A stretch of DNA of 64,000 nucleotides from Hymenopus coronatus (GCA_030762935.1 CM060895.1:76181001-76245000), one strand, 5' to 3'. Positions 10,362 to 21,569 are shown, counted from the first letter of the stretch. Notes: a model not told the origin generated them from the sequence alone. Made by a program: numbers and translations.

Positions 10362-10951
10362 ATCTTCTGTGTTACATTCACATGACTTTTTCTATTTAAC
10401 AAAATATTCCACACACAATCACACTTATTTACAACCCGCTAATCAAGATGAACAAATACTCTTACTGCTCTTCATTTGATTTGTCATGTAAATACATATA
10501 AATACGGTATTTTAATTAAAATCATTAAAGAAATCTTTGAAAAATAAACATTTTAGAAGAATTTTCCATCTAAAGTGTAGTTGTGGTGCGGGGTTTTTCT
10601 TAAAGTCTTCGTGTCAATCATTCGTAAATGCTGAATCATTCAAAGGTTGTAAGATTCCTACCAATCCAACCTTATTAGGTTCTTCACGAAGGTGAATATA
10701 ACCTAATACTTTACGTTCCAATAACGTTTAAAATGCCACCCCAACCATAACAAAAATAACTAAAATTAAACCCACCAAAATTAATATTAATAATTCTCTT
10801 TCAGTTTTTTATTATTACCTATACGGACAGACGGATACCCAGGATCTTTTTCTAAAAAGTTTTATTGTGGGCCCCAGAGGACTAAAGATGTATTTCCAGT
10901 GAAATCTCAGTATCCTTTGCCTATGTACTGTGTACTAAGTAGAAAAAGTAA
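10362..10951 (+). repeat. Pal element, internally rearranged, joined head to tail to the previous copy
   Basis: The left end (TTCTGTGTTACATTCACATG) starts immediately after the previous copy's GAGACCGTAAAATC with no spacer. Central blocks are missing, an unrelated AT-rich stretch occupies about 10635-10830, and it ends CTATGTACTGTGTACTAAGT, then AGAAAAAGTAAT. Confidence 0.7.
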
Positions 10952-11425
10952 TAGTAAATTGATACATACATACCCACATCGTGTGTATTCATTGATGAAT
11001 ACATTATAGCTCAGTTTTATTGCCATCTCTGTAAAACGCACCTAATATGAATAAGCCTTTAGAACTTGATGGGAACTAAAAGACGCTATCAAAAATGCGT
11101 TCCTGTTCCACTTCCTTCGGCAGGGGAAATGGGGAGGGGCGGGGGGGGGGGGGGGTTCTTGCTGTACTTCTGGGCTTACAAAGGATGCAAAAGAAAAGAA
11201 AGCGTATGCAAATTACAAGACGGTAAAAGCAGGTGCTTGAAAGGCGCACGAAAGAAACCGAGTTAGCATAGTGAGGTATGTACGCATCTTTTGCCGGAAT
11301 TACACGTTGTGGATTCACCAATTCAATGTGCATAAGTAGAAAGGAAGGCCTGAGTGATGACGGTTCTACTGCACGCTTGCCAACATCCACAAAAAAACTC
11401 CAGTGTCTTTCTTTTTTACTTTCTC
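10952..11425. other. Spacer with a 15-base G run
   Basis: Contains GGGGAGGGGC followed by 15 consecutive G at 11141-11155. No gene recognised. The 201-codon minus frame that starts here runs on into the next Pal copy and is discounted. Confidence 0.6.
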
Positions 11426-12193
11426 TACACGTACTATGTACATAGTGTATAGAGAAAGTACTGTATTGCACAACAAAAATTTCATACCGAGATTTTACCG
11501 GAAATATATGTTTTGAGACACACCGAGTTAAAAAAAATAGAAAAAGGTCCCTGTATGTGTCTGGACAGTATAGCTCAAAACTAAAAAACCATTGAATACT
11601 ATACTTGGTATTTAAGTTTGGTATTTTCCAAGGATGCGACACGAAGGTTTTCAAGAAACTCCACCCATAACAACCCTTCACGTGGAAAAGTTTTCAAACA
11701 TTTTTATCTTTTCAAAATTGTCTTAATTTTGATAAAAATATTTTATGTTTAATATATTTACATCACAAATAAAATGTATATTTTGAAATTTCTGGGAATA
11801 ACCTCTGATTCTGGATGATTTTTTCTGAATTATGTTTAACGGCAAACCATAAGAGACAGATTAAAATTACTAGACACAGAATGTAATTTCCTTAAAACAC
11901 TCAATTTATGTCATATACGTTTTTTCTGGAGTTGGCCGTTTGAGATATTAATTGTTATTGGTTTCAGTTTCAAAGTACTGAAAATTTTCTCATATGGGAA
12001 CTTGTCAACTCCTGGCCCAGCAAAGAGACGGATTTCAAACCCTTAGTAACAGCATTTTAAAACATTTTAATGTCGATTTGGCCTAGTATAGACCCTTATT
12101 ACACTTATACTTATAAGGAACTAAATAATCAGACCGTTTCTGCTAATTCTTATCTCTATTAATGTCATGTGAATGGAACATCATACCTTTTTA
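11426..12193 (-). repeat. Pal element, inverted, two-ended
   Basis: Right palindrome at 11428-11462 (TCTCTACACGTACTATGTAC, then ATAGTGTATAGAGAAAG), internal blocks in reverse order, left end at about 12165-12193 (CATGTGAATGGAACATCATA). About 768 bp, with a gap in the middle (TGGATGATTTTTTCTG). Confidence 0.85.
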
Positions 12194-12197
12194 TCTC

Positions 12198-12270
12198 TAA
12201 TCTTTCTTCGACCATAGAAAGTGTTGCATTCGATCCAAAATTCGACGTAGCGATTTATAATAAAATCTGT
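12198..12270 (-). repeat. Pal element right-end fragment
   Basis: GACCATAGAAAGTGTTGCAT, then TCGATCCAAAATTCGACG, resembles the sequence just inside the right end of an inverted copy. Confidence 0.5.
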
Positions 12271-12309
12271 TGTGTGAATGTAATACACTTACTATAAACC
12301 ATCTTAAAA

Positions 12310-12450
12310 TGCTTCCGAGTTCGATTCCTGTTTAGTGGGTTGCAATTTGTCTTTAGCCAAGATTTTTTCCAATCCTCTCCAGAGTCTGGAAATATAAATC
12401 AAGGTGTGAATATGTGTGATTTTACGTATAAACACCCCTCCCCCAAATAC
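12310..12450 (+). repeat. SINE-D copy
   Basis: B box GAGTTCGATTCCTG, then CCAGAGTCTGGAAATATAAA and GTGTGAATATGTG, matching the copy at 53440-53600 (GAGTCTGGAAGTATGAATG). Confidence 0.6.
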
Positions 12451-12539
12451 AATCGTATGAGAACTGTGCATGAGTTAACACCACTGCGGAACTAAAATAA
12501 TCTATGTCAGCAATAGCTCGAAATAGGTTCAAGCTCCAC

Positions 12540-12768
12540 CGCCCATTCGTTGCATCTCTCGTCTTTGTGCATTACAGGCATCCTGAGCGAGGTGCAGTAC
12601 TGGAGGGTCGGACCTGATTAGCACCCCGAGTGCCTCCTGGCCGGTTGATGCGATCCATGCATCCTGGAACTGCTACTTTCACCTCACGTGACCCCTAAAT
12701 TGGTTCCCCAGGGACCTCATAAGGCTGAGTGCACCCCGGACCATGTCACCTAGCGGTGGAATGTAATA
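12540..12768 (-). mobile_element. SINE-B, inverted
   Basis: Blocks in reverse order relative to 8215: TACTGGAGGGTCGGACCTGA, CCTGGCCGGTTGATGCG, AGGGACCTCATAAGGCTGAG and TGCACCCCGGACC. The tRNA-type head is missing; the sequence passes into a Pal right end at about 12768. Confidence 0.75.
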
Positions 12769-12808
12769 CTTACACTATTAACTATACGCAGTAGAGAAAG
12801 TACAAATG
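12762..12808 (+). repeat. Pal element right-end fragment
   Basis: GGTGGAATGTAATACTTACA, then TATACGCAGTAGAGAAAGTA. This is the terminal 45 bp of a + oriented Pal copy whose body is replaced by the SINE-B. Confidence 0.6.
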
Positions 12809-13030
12809 TTTAAGAGCCACCTCTAAATATTAAAAGATGACGAAAAATATTAAATTTAAATTTAAAAAGTAGTTTTTTTATTTAAATGTATACGAAACCT
12901 TTAACTGCACGGTCGTATCGGCGGCATTAACCTTTGGAATATACTCGTACAATGATATTAAATCGTATACTTATGTTACGGTTTTCAAATCTCTGCTCAA
13001 TTTTATTCATTGGTTTACACATACATTCTT
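12809..13030. other. AT-rich spacer, nothing recognised
   Basis: No repeat family recognised and no coding sense. Confidence 0.45.
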
Positions 13031-13034
13031 TCCT

Positions 13035-13148
13035 ACTTCCGGACTCTAGGGAGGATAGGGAATAATTTTGGTTACAGAAAAATTCCCCCTCCCAAGCCGG
13101 GATTCGAACCCGGACACCGTCAGCTGCATGGACAACCAGAAAACGTTA
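13035..13148 (-). mobile_element. SINE-D, inverted fragment
   Basis: GGGAATAATTTTGGTTACAG, AAAATTCCCC and the inverted B box CCGGGATTCGAACCCGG. The same blocks lie at 15010-15118 (same strand) and 53440-53600 (opposite strand). Confidence 0.7.
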
Positions 13149-13330
13149 CTTGATGAGGATGATTTTCTTGAAAATATTTTCTTTCCCCATTTGGATATCC
13201 GGAGCTCCATGCGGTGCTAAGATACACAAACATATTCAATTTTTTTTTTATAAAATGCTTTACTTACACTTAGGTGAACTCAAACCTTGCATTTCTGAAG
13301 AATATTTGTTGTTTCTACGTCCACCTAACT
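13148..13330 (+). repeat. Pal element, internal fragment
   Basis: GATTTTCTTGAAAATATTTT, then TGCTTTACTTACACTTAGGT and CTTGCATTTCTGAAG, a decayed run of right-half blocks in + orientation. Confidence 0.55.
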
Positions 13331-13337
13331 ATCCTTT

Positions 13338-13935
13338 TACCTTCTCTGTCACAAGTGTACAACATACATCGTAGATAAAGAAGATATTGTATTCCACACA
13401 AAAATTGATACAGAGATTACACCGGAAATATATGAGTTTAGGCCCACTCAAATTCAAAAAAGGCAGTTTTAGAAAAAGATCCTTTGTGTATCTGTGCTCT
13501 GCATAACTCAAAAACGAAAAGTTAGTTAAATGCCAAATTTGGTATTTAAGTTCGATATCTTTCAATAATTTAACACGAAGAGTTTCAAGAAAATTCTGCC
13601 ACTCCCAAATACCCTTTACCAGGAAAATGTCTCTAAAATTTTGGTTTTTTCAAGACAGGTCTTAAGAATTTGATTAAATCAAAATCTATATCCTAAATTT
13701 ACTTGTGTATAATTGGTAAACCGTAACAGGTAGACAAACATTTACAATGCAAAAATATAGATGTCGTTAAAACACACTTTTTGAAGTATACGTTTTTTGT
13801 AGAGCTAACCGTTTACGAGATATTCCCTGTTTTTGGTTTCAGTTTTAAATTTCTTTAACTTTTCTCAAATGGTAAATTATCTTTCTTTTCATATGTTTTA
13901 CTCCTGACTTTGGAAAGAAAACCAAATTTCAGTGA
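13338..13935 (-). repeat. Pal element, inverted, left end missing
   Basis: Right end ACCTTCTCTGTCACAAGTGT with ACAACATACATCGTAGATAA, then ACACCGGAAATATATGAG, AAATTTGGTATTTAAG and GCTAACCGTTTACGAGATAT. The next copy, in + orientation, starts about 25 bp beyond it. Confidence 0.8.
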
Positions 13936-13957
13936 AAAAACGCCTAGGGACAGTTTT

Positions 13958-14813
13958 AAAAAAATATGATATGTACCATTCACATGGCTTTCTCTATATC
14001 ACTGCAACAAATTATTCTATTTACTTCATCTAATGGAGCAAAAATGAGCAGAAATAGCTTTATTACGTGCTTCCTTGTTAGTAGAAGCGAAATAAGGGGT
14101 TACCATAGGTTAAAGTGATAGTCAAAAGCTGATTGCTCTGCGACTGAAGATTTTTTTGTATGGAAAATTCCTGTATGAGAAAAGTATAAGTTTTTATAGC
14201 TGAAACCAAAAATAACGATGATCTCAAAAACAATCAACTCCACCAAAAAATGTATATAACATAAATGGTTGTTTTAAGGAGCTCTACATTTGTTGTGTGG
14301 GAAGTTTTTGTTCATCTCTTACGGTTTAGCACTTGTACAAAATTCCATAAAGTGTCTTCAGAATAAAATAGTCTTCAGAATCTATTCCCAGAAAATTCAA
14401 AATATACATTTTATTTGTCAGGTAAATATCTTTCATATACGATATTTTAATCAAAATCGTTAGAGCCATTGTTTACAAAATCAAAAATTTCGAAAAAATG
14501 TTCCATGTAAAGGGTAGCTGGGGGTGGGGGGATTTTTCTCAAAATCTTCGTGTCGCATCCCTGGAAGATACTAAACTTAAATACCAAGTTTGTTATTTTA
14601 CCGAATTTTCGTTTTTGAGTTATCGTGTTCACAGACATACGGACACACTGACACACGGACACACACACGGACCTTTTTCTGAAAATTCTTTTTTTGGATA
14701 CAGGGGACCCTAAAACGTATATTTCCGGTGAAATCCCGGTATCGAATTTTTTGGTGGAGTGCAATACCTTCTCTATACACTATGTACATAGCACATATAG
14801 AGAAAATAAAAAT
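13958..14813 (+). repeat. Pal element, full length (reference copy)
   Basis: One of the best-preserved copies, about 855 bp. Order: left end (ATGTACCATTCACATGGCTT), GTTAGTAGAAGCGAAATAAG, the ATCTCAAAAACAATCAACTC block, CATCTCTTACGGTTTAGCAC, CTATTCCCAGAAAATTCAAA, CCATGTAAAGGGTAGCTGGG, the near-palindrome AAATACCAAGTTTGTTATTT, the CACACACGGACC stretch, TTTCCGGTGAAATCCCGG, and the right palindrome CTCTATACACTATGTACATA, then GCACATATAGAGAAAATAAA. It has no long ORF. I cannot see a convincing target-site duplication. What mobilises it is unknown. Confidence 0.88.
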
Positions 14814-14913
14814 GTGACTATATCGCTGTAGGCTATTGAATTCCCTATTTCCATTCTATTTATACGGAATTAAATTATAAGAAAAAATTTCTTGTAGTGT
14901 TTATTTTGTTTCT

Positions 14914-15118
14914 AATGCAAAAGCCCCCGATATGACTTTAGATGCTAAAGGGGGCTATACAAATAAAACAAATTATGGTTACAAAGATGATACTTTTATC
15001 TATACTTCCAGAGGGATAGGGAATAATTCTGGTTAAAGAAAAATTCCCCACTTCAGCCGGGAATCGAATCCCGGACCTCCGGGTGAAAAGTCAGTTTGCT
15101 GACCACTCAACCTTGAAG
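14914..15118 (-). mobile_element. SINE-D, inverted, with a palindromic module
   Basis: The inverted tRNA-type head is at 15055-15118 (B box CGGGAATCGAATCCCGG), preceded by GGGATAGGGAATAATTCTGG. The distal module at 14918-14980 reads AAAGCCCCCGATATGACTTT, then AAAGGGGGCTATACAAATAA, a small inverted repeat. The same module lies at 53637-53690. Confidence 0.75.
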
Positions 15119-15797
15119 GCAGTCAAGAATTATTTGTCTGCAGAACACACAAAAAAGGCATGCGTATGGAACACACCACATTTGTTCTGGTTTATAAATT
15201 AAACTGGTGCAGAAATACAGGAACACTGTTATTTGCTTTTAAAATTCCGATATTTGAGTCAATATCATGTTTAATAAGAGATTAAATAGCAAAAAGTGCT
15301 GTTGTATTTCGACAGAACGATTATGTTTACATACAGACTGGCGAAATTAACTGCCCGCGACAGTCTACCGCTATTTATTAAAACTTTCAAGCTGCAGTCA
15401 AAGGATACGGTGATTAGTCCTGCCTGCGCATTTGAAGTTGTTCCGCTCAATTTGGCGAATAAGTGGCAGCAGTTTGTAGTGAAAGGGATAATGCTGTAAG
15501 CAGCGACACCCGGTGCTAAACTACCCAACGCCCTACCCAATCAGCCTTCCCCATTTGTTTCATTCCATACAGCTTTATTCCCAACTACGGAATTTAATCG
15601 ATGAGGTATGGCAATAAATACATAACCGCAATTGTTGACATGTTATAAAAATTAACATAAATGGAGATAAGAGACCGACTTTGATAGAAGTCAAATATTT
15701 ATTTACTCTATCACTTGCCACTGGTAAACAGGGCTATTTCGCCGATATAAATATTTTTAGGTACCCTACAACCTAAGAATGTTAAGCATTAATCCAC
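15119..15797. other. Low-repeat stretch, possible conserved non-coding sequence
   Basis: Less AT-rich than its surroundings and without Pal or SINE sequence. Around 15300-15610 frames are open on both strands (67 and 89 codons), with an even base composition. No domain recognised. It could be conserved regulatory DNA, a degraded transposon or a small unknown exon. Confidence 0.35.
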
Positions 15798-16315
15798 ATG
15801 TTTGTAACAAACCAATAAGAGACGGTTTTACATTGGCTAGGAGAGCGGTGGTGAGGTTAAAGGCTTAGGGAAAGAGAAAACAAGTAAATGTTATATTGTA
15901 ATAAGAAGTCTTATAATTCTAGAATGCGAAGGAACAATGAATATGAGAGAAACATTACGAAAACAATTGGTCTAGTCTAATGAAATTATAGGTAAAAGGA
16001 TGTTAAGAGCTAAATCAAAAGAAAGTTTAATAGAAATAGGAACATATTTAAGAGCAGTAAGAAGTAGATGGACGAAGAAAATTAGAAACAAGGAATAGAA
16101 AGGAATGTGGATTGGTGAAAGGAAGAAGTAAATAGAACCCGATAGCTAGGCAACCATGGTGTTGGAAATAATGGATCTTCAGAAATATAGAAACTCAGAA
16201 ATGAAAAAATGAGATGTAATAGGTAAAACGTAGGGATAGAATTTAAGTATTAGAGAATTGTAGGTGTGAATTAAACCATGTAATTATTGAAGTGAAATAC
16301 TGCCTGCCTATCTAT
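15798..16315 (+). repeat. Interspersed repeat, copy 1 of an inverted pair (LINE-3'-like)
   Basis: Strongly homologous to the reverse complement of about 48862-49440: shared TTTACATTGGCTAGGA, GGTGAGGTTAAA, AAGGAACAATGAATATGAGA, AAAAGGATG(T/C)TAAGAGCT, AAATCAAAAGAAAGTTTAA, GAATGTGGATTGGT and GAATTAAACCAT. Both copies end in a simple-sequence tail (CTGCCTGCCTATCTAT here, CTGT repeats there), as in LINEs with microsatellite tails. No intact frame. Confidence 0.75.
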
Positions 16316-16377
16316 TTTCTCTATTCTGTCTTCTCCAAATTGAATCGCGACTTTTACGTTATCTACTATGAATACAA

Positions 16378-16685
16378 GCGTAACTCCATGGCACGACAGT
16401 CCACAAGGGATCTACCGCGCGGCCGCAGCATCCCCTATCTCGGCCCGAAGGAGTCATGAATGGGGTGATGAATGGGTGCAGTGCTGGAGGGTGAGACGAG
16501 ATCAGCGCCTCGAGTCCCTTCCGGCCGATTGATGCGGTCTTCTTGTTCTGGAGCTCCTAATTTGGCCCCTCAGGGACCTCATGTGGCTGAGTGCACCCCG
16601 TACCAGGTCTCCCAGCGGTAACGGGAATCAAACCCAGATTTCCCACTTAGCAAGCAGCCGCACTGTCACCGCGTTAGGAGAAGAA
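16378..16685 (-). mobile_element. SINE-B, inverted, near complete
   Basis: On the minus strand: head with B box CTGGGTTTGATTCCCG, GGTACGGGGTGCACTCAGCC, TGAGGTCCCTGAGGGGCC, CAATCGGCCGGAAGGG, GTCTCACCCTCCAGCACTGC, ATGCTGCGGCCGCGCGG and a 3' end at CTGTCGTGCCATGGAG. This copy gives the uninterrupted order against which the nested 8215-9010 copy can be read. Confidence 0.85.
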
Positions 16686-16792
16686 CCATGAATAGTAGAC
16701 GAGTATTTTATTCGATCCAAGTATTCGATATCCAAATGTTACCAAAAATGTAAGTTTTGAGATTGTCAGTGTGGTTTGTGTGCGTTGAGTGT

Positions 16793-17040
16793 TGTTTTTT
16801 TTTTTTTCTTAGCTTAACGTCCTTTAATCTGGTTGGCCATATGAACGATGGAACGATGAATGAAATCGATGGAATAATGCTTAAATGATCTCATAGTCCA
16901 TGGATCTTAAAGTTATCAGACATTTGTCTTCTTAGCATAAGGGGAAACCCAGAAAAAAACATTATCTGGTAACTCATCCCGAGCGAGATTCGAACTTGCG
17001 ATCTCTTGAATGTGAAGCAGACAGGAGTGGTCAGGACGAT
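16793..17040 (-). mobile_element. SINE-E, inverted, with A tail
   Basis: A T run at 16794-16808 is the A tail on the minus strand. The inverted head at about 16985-17035 has CGAGATTCGAACTTGCGATC, a degenerate B box. Body blocks include CTTAACGTCCTTTAATCTGG and CATAAGGGGAAACCCAG. I see a single copy, so the family is inferred from structure. Confidence 0.6.
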
Positions 17041-17599
17041 GGTTTTGGATTCCAGAAAACGTAGTGAATGACAAAGCAGTGCAGCGTGATACTAAATTTT
17101 GAACATTTTAATTTGAACAAAAGAACTGAAAGTATTAATTATGGAAATTCGGTATTTTAAATAAAAGAATGAGATATTACTTGTTACCATATTGTAAATT
17201 ATAACAATTTAAAATATTTATTGTTTGTTTTGTTGAGCTTTAAGTCATATAATATGTAGTTATATTGAGGAAATTGCAATATTATTTAATAGCTATATTT
17301 TAAGATTGTGTAGCTACGACTATTAATTATGAATTTTAAAGTTTTAAAATCGGTGAATTAAATTTTAAGTAGTTACTGAATACAAGCAGCTGTACTTGTA
17401 GTATGTAGTTTGGAACTATTGTGGGCTAGTATTTTAATTTAGTTAGTTAATTTTCTAGTGGTGTTTAGTTGTACTTTAAGGTAGCTTAAAATAAAATGTT
17501 TTTAGGTACGTGTATGAATAGCCTCCGTATACATTTGTACCTAGAAAGAAATGTGCAGTGGCCAAGTTTATCTCGATTAACATGAAGTTTCTAGAGGAA
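17041..17599. other. AT-rich spacer, nothing recognised
   Basis: Long stretch of A/T-rich sequence with runs such as TTTAGTTAGTTAATTTTC. No repeat family or gene seen. Confidence 0.5.
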
Positions 17600-18398
17600 A
17601 AAAAGAATCCTAATGTGTTACATCGATATGCCTTTGTTCAGCAATTTTGTAACAAAAGCTTATTTTCCTATCCACTCCTAGCTATTCAACACAAATATTA
17701 GCAAAAATTGCCTTACTAGTTACTTCCTTATGACTAGAAGAATAATTGAATACACTAGACTAAAGCTATTCTCCTTTAAAACCTGTCGGATGAGAAACAA
17801 TTGAAGATAAGTTATCTTTGCAAAGTTCAGGAGTAAAATAAGAGAGAGCTTAAACGAAATATTATTTTCCGTTTAAAGCTGAAACAAATAAAACTCTGAT
17901 ATGATTAACCCTACAAAAAAGTGTAAGTGACATAAATTGTGTGTTTTAACCAGATCTACATTTTTTGTGTAGCAAGTTTTCATCTACCTCTTACGGTCTA
18001 CAAAAGTAGCCCAGAATGCACAGGTCTTAGAGGTTATTACCAGAAAGTGAGACTCATATTTTGTCATATAAATATCTCTAATATTAATCAAAATCATTAG
18101 AGCTTTTTAGAGAAGAAACAAAATTTCGAAATTCTTTCCATGTAAACGGTAGTTTCGAATGGGAGATCTTTCTGAAATTCTTCTATCGCATCCTTAGAAG
18201 ATACTAAACTAAAAAACCAAATTTGTTATTTAAAAATATCTTGGTTTTTGAGTTATGCTGACGACATTCATACACCCACACACACGGGCCTTTTTCTAAC
18301 AATACTTTTTTATTTACACTAAAATCTCACCATGAAATTTTTGTGTTGAGTACAATGGCTTATATACCTACTTTATGCTAATACTTTAGAGAAATTAT
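17600..18398 (+). repeat. Pal element, near full length, diverged
   Basis: Left end CCTAATGTGTTACATCGATA, central blocks ACAAAAAAGTGTAAGTGACA and TCTTACGGTCTACA, then AACGGTAGTTTCGAATGGGA. Its palindrome is largely lost (CTACTTTATGCTAATACTTT, then AGAGAAATTATT). Confidence 0.8.
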
Positions 18399-19261
18399 TA
18401 AGCTTTCCTACGAGTAGTTCGCAAAATAAGTGATTAGGGAAAAGTCACATTACAGCAAAAAATCAGGTCTTTTAACTGTTTTCTCTTCCTAACTAAATTA
18501 AATGAGACAGCGTTGGCTGAAATTCTGCCTGTTTCAAGAGTAGTCTGCAACCAATGAAAAATCTAAACAAACATGTACCTAGTAGTAAACGCACATCAGA
18601 CGATGTTTCTTTGTTTTTTGTTTCTTTTTAAAGCGATGCGGGCCGCCATTTTCGTAGTGATGTCTGGACTTCCCCAATCGTAATTTGTCGTTCATCGGGA
18701 ACGTTTCACCATTAGCCCGCACACATCTACCACTCTAAAAGCCAAGAATAAAAGCTGAGAGAATTAAAAGGGTGGGGAAATGTAGCAAAAAGTAGTCGTA
18801 ACCAGGCAAAACAGACGTTTAAAAATACCCACGTTCCGTCTCCGTTTGTCGGGTCTCTGAAGCCGCCATCATAGTTTGGAGAAGTGGTAAATAAATGTTC
18901 ATCTGTCAAAAGTTTGTCTATCTGCCTCATTTATGGCGCACTGCTTTAAATCCATTAATGCCCTGCGTTAGATGCGTGATATAAAGGCAGCAAAAAGTAA
19001 TAGAATACGATTCTCTATGTCTTTGCCCATCAAACTTAAAGAGACTATAAACAAAATTATTCGCTTTGTTTGAGCTCATTGACAAGGGGTGGCCAATATG
19101 TTAAGAGCTAATGCAGAAAATCATGTTTTTAAGGCAAAACTGATTTAATTTATATTAATAAATATTTTGTAAAAGAGATATATAAGTGTGAAGTTTTCAG
19201 CTAAGTATAGTTGTATTCAATATACAAATTAAGGTATATAAATGTCATTCGGTTATTATTA
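18399..19261. other. Low-repeat stretch with candidate conserved regulatory element
   Basis: From about 18600 to 19080 the sequence is free of the families seen here and has a balanced composition (CGGGCCGCCATTTTCG, CACGTTCCGTCTCCGTTTGT). It holds homeodomain-type core motifs (TTTATGG, CCATTAATG). This is compatible with a conserved non-coding element, but conservation cannot be judged from one sequence. A 67-codon minus frame overlaps it without a recognisable domain. Confidence 0.35.
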
Positions 19262-20120
19262 ACTTTTTCCATGCTCTGCCACGTAGATAGTAGGTAGAGG
19301 ATGCATTATATTCACTCAAAAATTAGATACCGGAATGCGGTTTTGAGGATCTCTGAATATAAAAGCATTATTAAAAAAAAGTCCGTAAGGCCTATTTCGA
19401 CTTGTGTACGTGTTTTTGTGAACAGTATACTTAGAAACAAAGTTTCGTTTAATACTTTAACTTGGTATTCGAGTTCAGTATCTTGTAAGGATAAAATACT
19501 ATGTTAAAACATCCTCGAACTGGCAATTACCCTTTCGTGAAACACTTTTCGAAAATTATAAATTTCTGTAAAATGCCTCAACACTTTGATTAAAATATAA
19601 GTTTAACGTACGCTCATAAAAATTAAATGCATATCTTGAATTTTCTGGGAGTAGCCTCTGAAGTTCTATGCATTTTGTATAAATTTTGCATAACTGGTAA
19701 ACCGTAAGAGATAATCAAAATCTTAAAATACAAGGAACGCAGATCTGCTTAAAGCACAAAATTTATTGAAATATTTTTAAGTACTTATATCTACTATATT
19801 CCATATTATTATTTTGAATTTTCAACTACGTATAAGGTATCTAATGGGAAGTTACTCTTATTCTCTTTTTCTTCTGCTCATAAAAAGATATCGAAGTTTC
19901 AGAACCATTACACAGCGGCCAGCTCTTAAAAGTTTTGGCTATCGCTTAAGCTAACTAGTTTCCTTACTACCATTATATCTACAAATAAGTAATAAACCAT
20001 TTATGATAATGTTTTATTTAGATTAACATAAAGAAAGTAGTATAATAATTTTTTGTAAGAATAGCTTTTTAGAGTATGGACAGAAGAATTTCTGTGAATG
20101 TGACATATCAGAATGGTTTT
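19262..20120 (-). repeat. Pal element, inverted, near full length
   Basis: Right end with CCACGTAGATAGTAGGTAGA and TTCACTCAAAAATTAGATAC, central GGGAGTAGCCTCTGAAG and GTAAACCGTAAGAG, left end TGTGAATGTGACATATCAG. About 860 bp. Confidence 0.8.
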
Positions 20121-21569
20121 TAATTTCGCAACAGAAAATGCATTTATTTTAACAGATTTGATTCTTATTATACAGATTACCTAATAAAAACATTCCAATG
20201 AATTCTTTTGACAGTTTGCTGCTATTGAACTAGGTTTTCAATTATCGGTTTCACAACATATTAGGTGGCGTGATATTGAAGTACAGAATGTTCCAAAATT
20301 GCCGTCCACTCCTTGAAGATCTACGTCAGTAACTCTCATGGCGCGCCAGTAATGTGGGTTGCATTGTACAGGGGTTTAAAGAATATGCAAGATATAGTTA
20401 CACCATAGGGAATTGTAGTTTTTTAAGAGTAGTGACGTGTGTTTGTTAAAATAAGTTGTCATGTTTCGTAAATGAAGAGTCCAGGGGCAAAACGATCAAA
20501 TAATGTTATTCTTCGAATATAATGATTTAATGTTGAGTATTAAAAACCACTTGAAAATAGATGTTAAAACATTACAATTAAATTTCATTATAACATATCT
20601 CTTGAAAGTCTACAAATATTAGCATCAAAGTATTTTGAAATTACCAAAATTCCTCACAACAACACAAAGTTTGCATATTAGAAGTACACTTCTTTGATTG
20701 GAAAAACGACCAATGTACTGAATAAAAATATGGAATAAAATGAATCCTATTTTGTAACTCAGCATGGCGCTGGGAAACCTTCATTTTCATATTCATTTAC
20801 AGGACTCTGTGGCAAGGTATTGAAGAACTCTGGGTATATTCACTACGGAACCTCCTATGACCTCTTGAAACTTTGTTTAAGTAGCTGAATATGGACTGTA
20901 GTGCAATAATAGAGATGTGTCTAGAGTCTGGAAATTTTCTAAGCCAGTTTTACTTCAAGTTTTTCAATAACACTATATCTTTCCCATGTTTCCTTACATG
21001 TAGTTCTCAAAATCATTGTTCTTGGGTTTTCTTGAGTCGATTTCAGTTCAGTCACAGGGTAAGTCTGCAATAGTCACATTTTCTTGAACGGGATTATTAC
21101 AACAATGAACCTTCCTAATTGATTTACATAATATATAACATATAACTAATAAACATAACAGCGTATTACAACACCACTTATGTATACAAAATGCAGTCTA
21201 CTAAACTTAAGAGGTATACCATTTTGAACAAGGAAATTTAATAATATTTCGACTACATTTCTAACCAACATCCAGGAGTTTCAACATTCTTCCATAAAAT
21301 TTAGAACATTTATCATACTTCCATTACATTTATGGACTTTGATCACTATTCTATTTGGCATACATTTTAAACCAATCATAATTTGGACTCCAATTACTTT
21401 TTCACAAACAAACTATCATTCAGAATATAGTGCTGAACTTTGTGAACCAGATGGCACAACTATTTTTATTGCACTTTCATCGTTTTTACCCTGGACTCTT
21501 CAAATGTTTTCATCGAATTCAATTAAAAAGATACTAAAACAGTGAAAATTGATTATTACAGGTTAAAAA
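20121..21569. other. AT-rich spacer with weak exon-like and transposon-like signals
   Basis: Near 20287 CAGAATGTTCCAAAATTGCC resembles the start of some Tc1/mariner elements, but no matching right end was found. At 20891-21058 an open + frame of 56 codons stops at a donor-like CAGG/GTAAGT. A 68-codon frame at 21339-21545 has no motif I know. None is strong enough to call. Confidence 0.3.

Noticed and set aside
11076..11681. 201-codon open frame on the minus strand
   Set aside because: It crosses a 15-base G run and the right half of an inverted Pal copy. Its peptides recur wherever Pal copies occur, so the frame is fortuitous.
14447..14789. Overlapping frames with peptides like MYIVYREGIALH, also found at 6604 and 42756
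   Set aside because: The recurrence looks like conservation of a protein but is conservation of the Pal palindrome region at DNA level. Frames open on both strands at the same place.
20282..20345. CAGAATGTTCCAAAATTGCC, resembling the start of a Tc1/mariner element
   Set aside because: No inverted partner or transposase found within 1.5 kb.
20891..21058. 56-codon frame ending at a GTAAGT donor-like site
   Set aside because: Ser/Phe-rich and without promoter context or partner exon; weaker than the other exon candidates.
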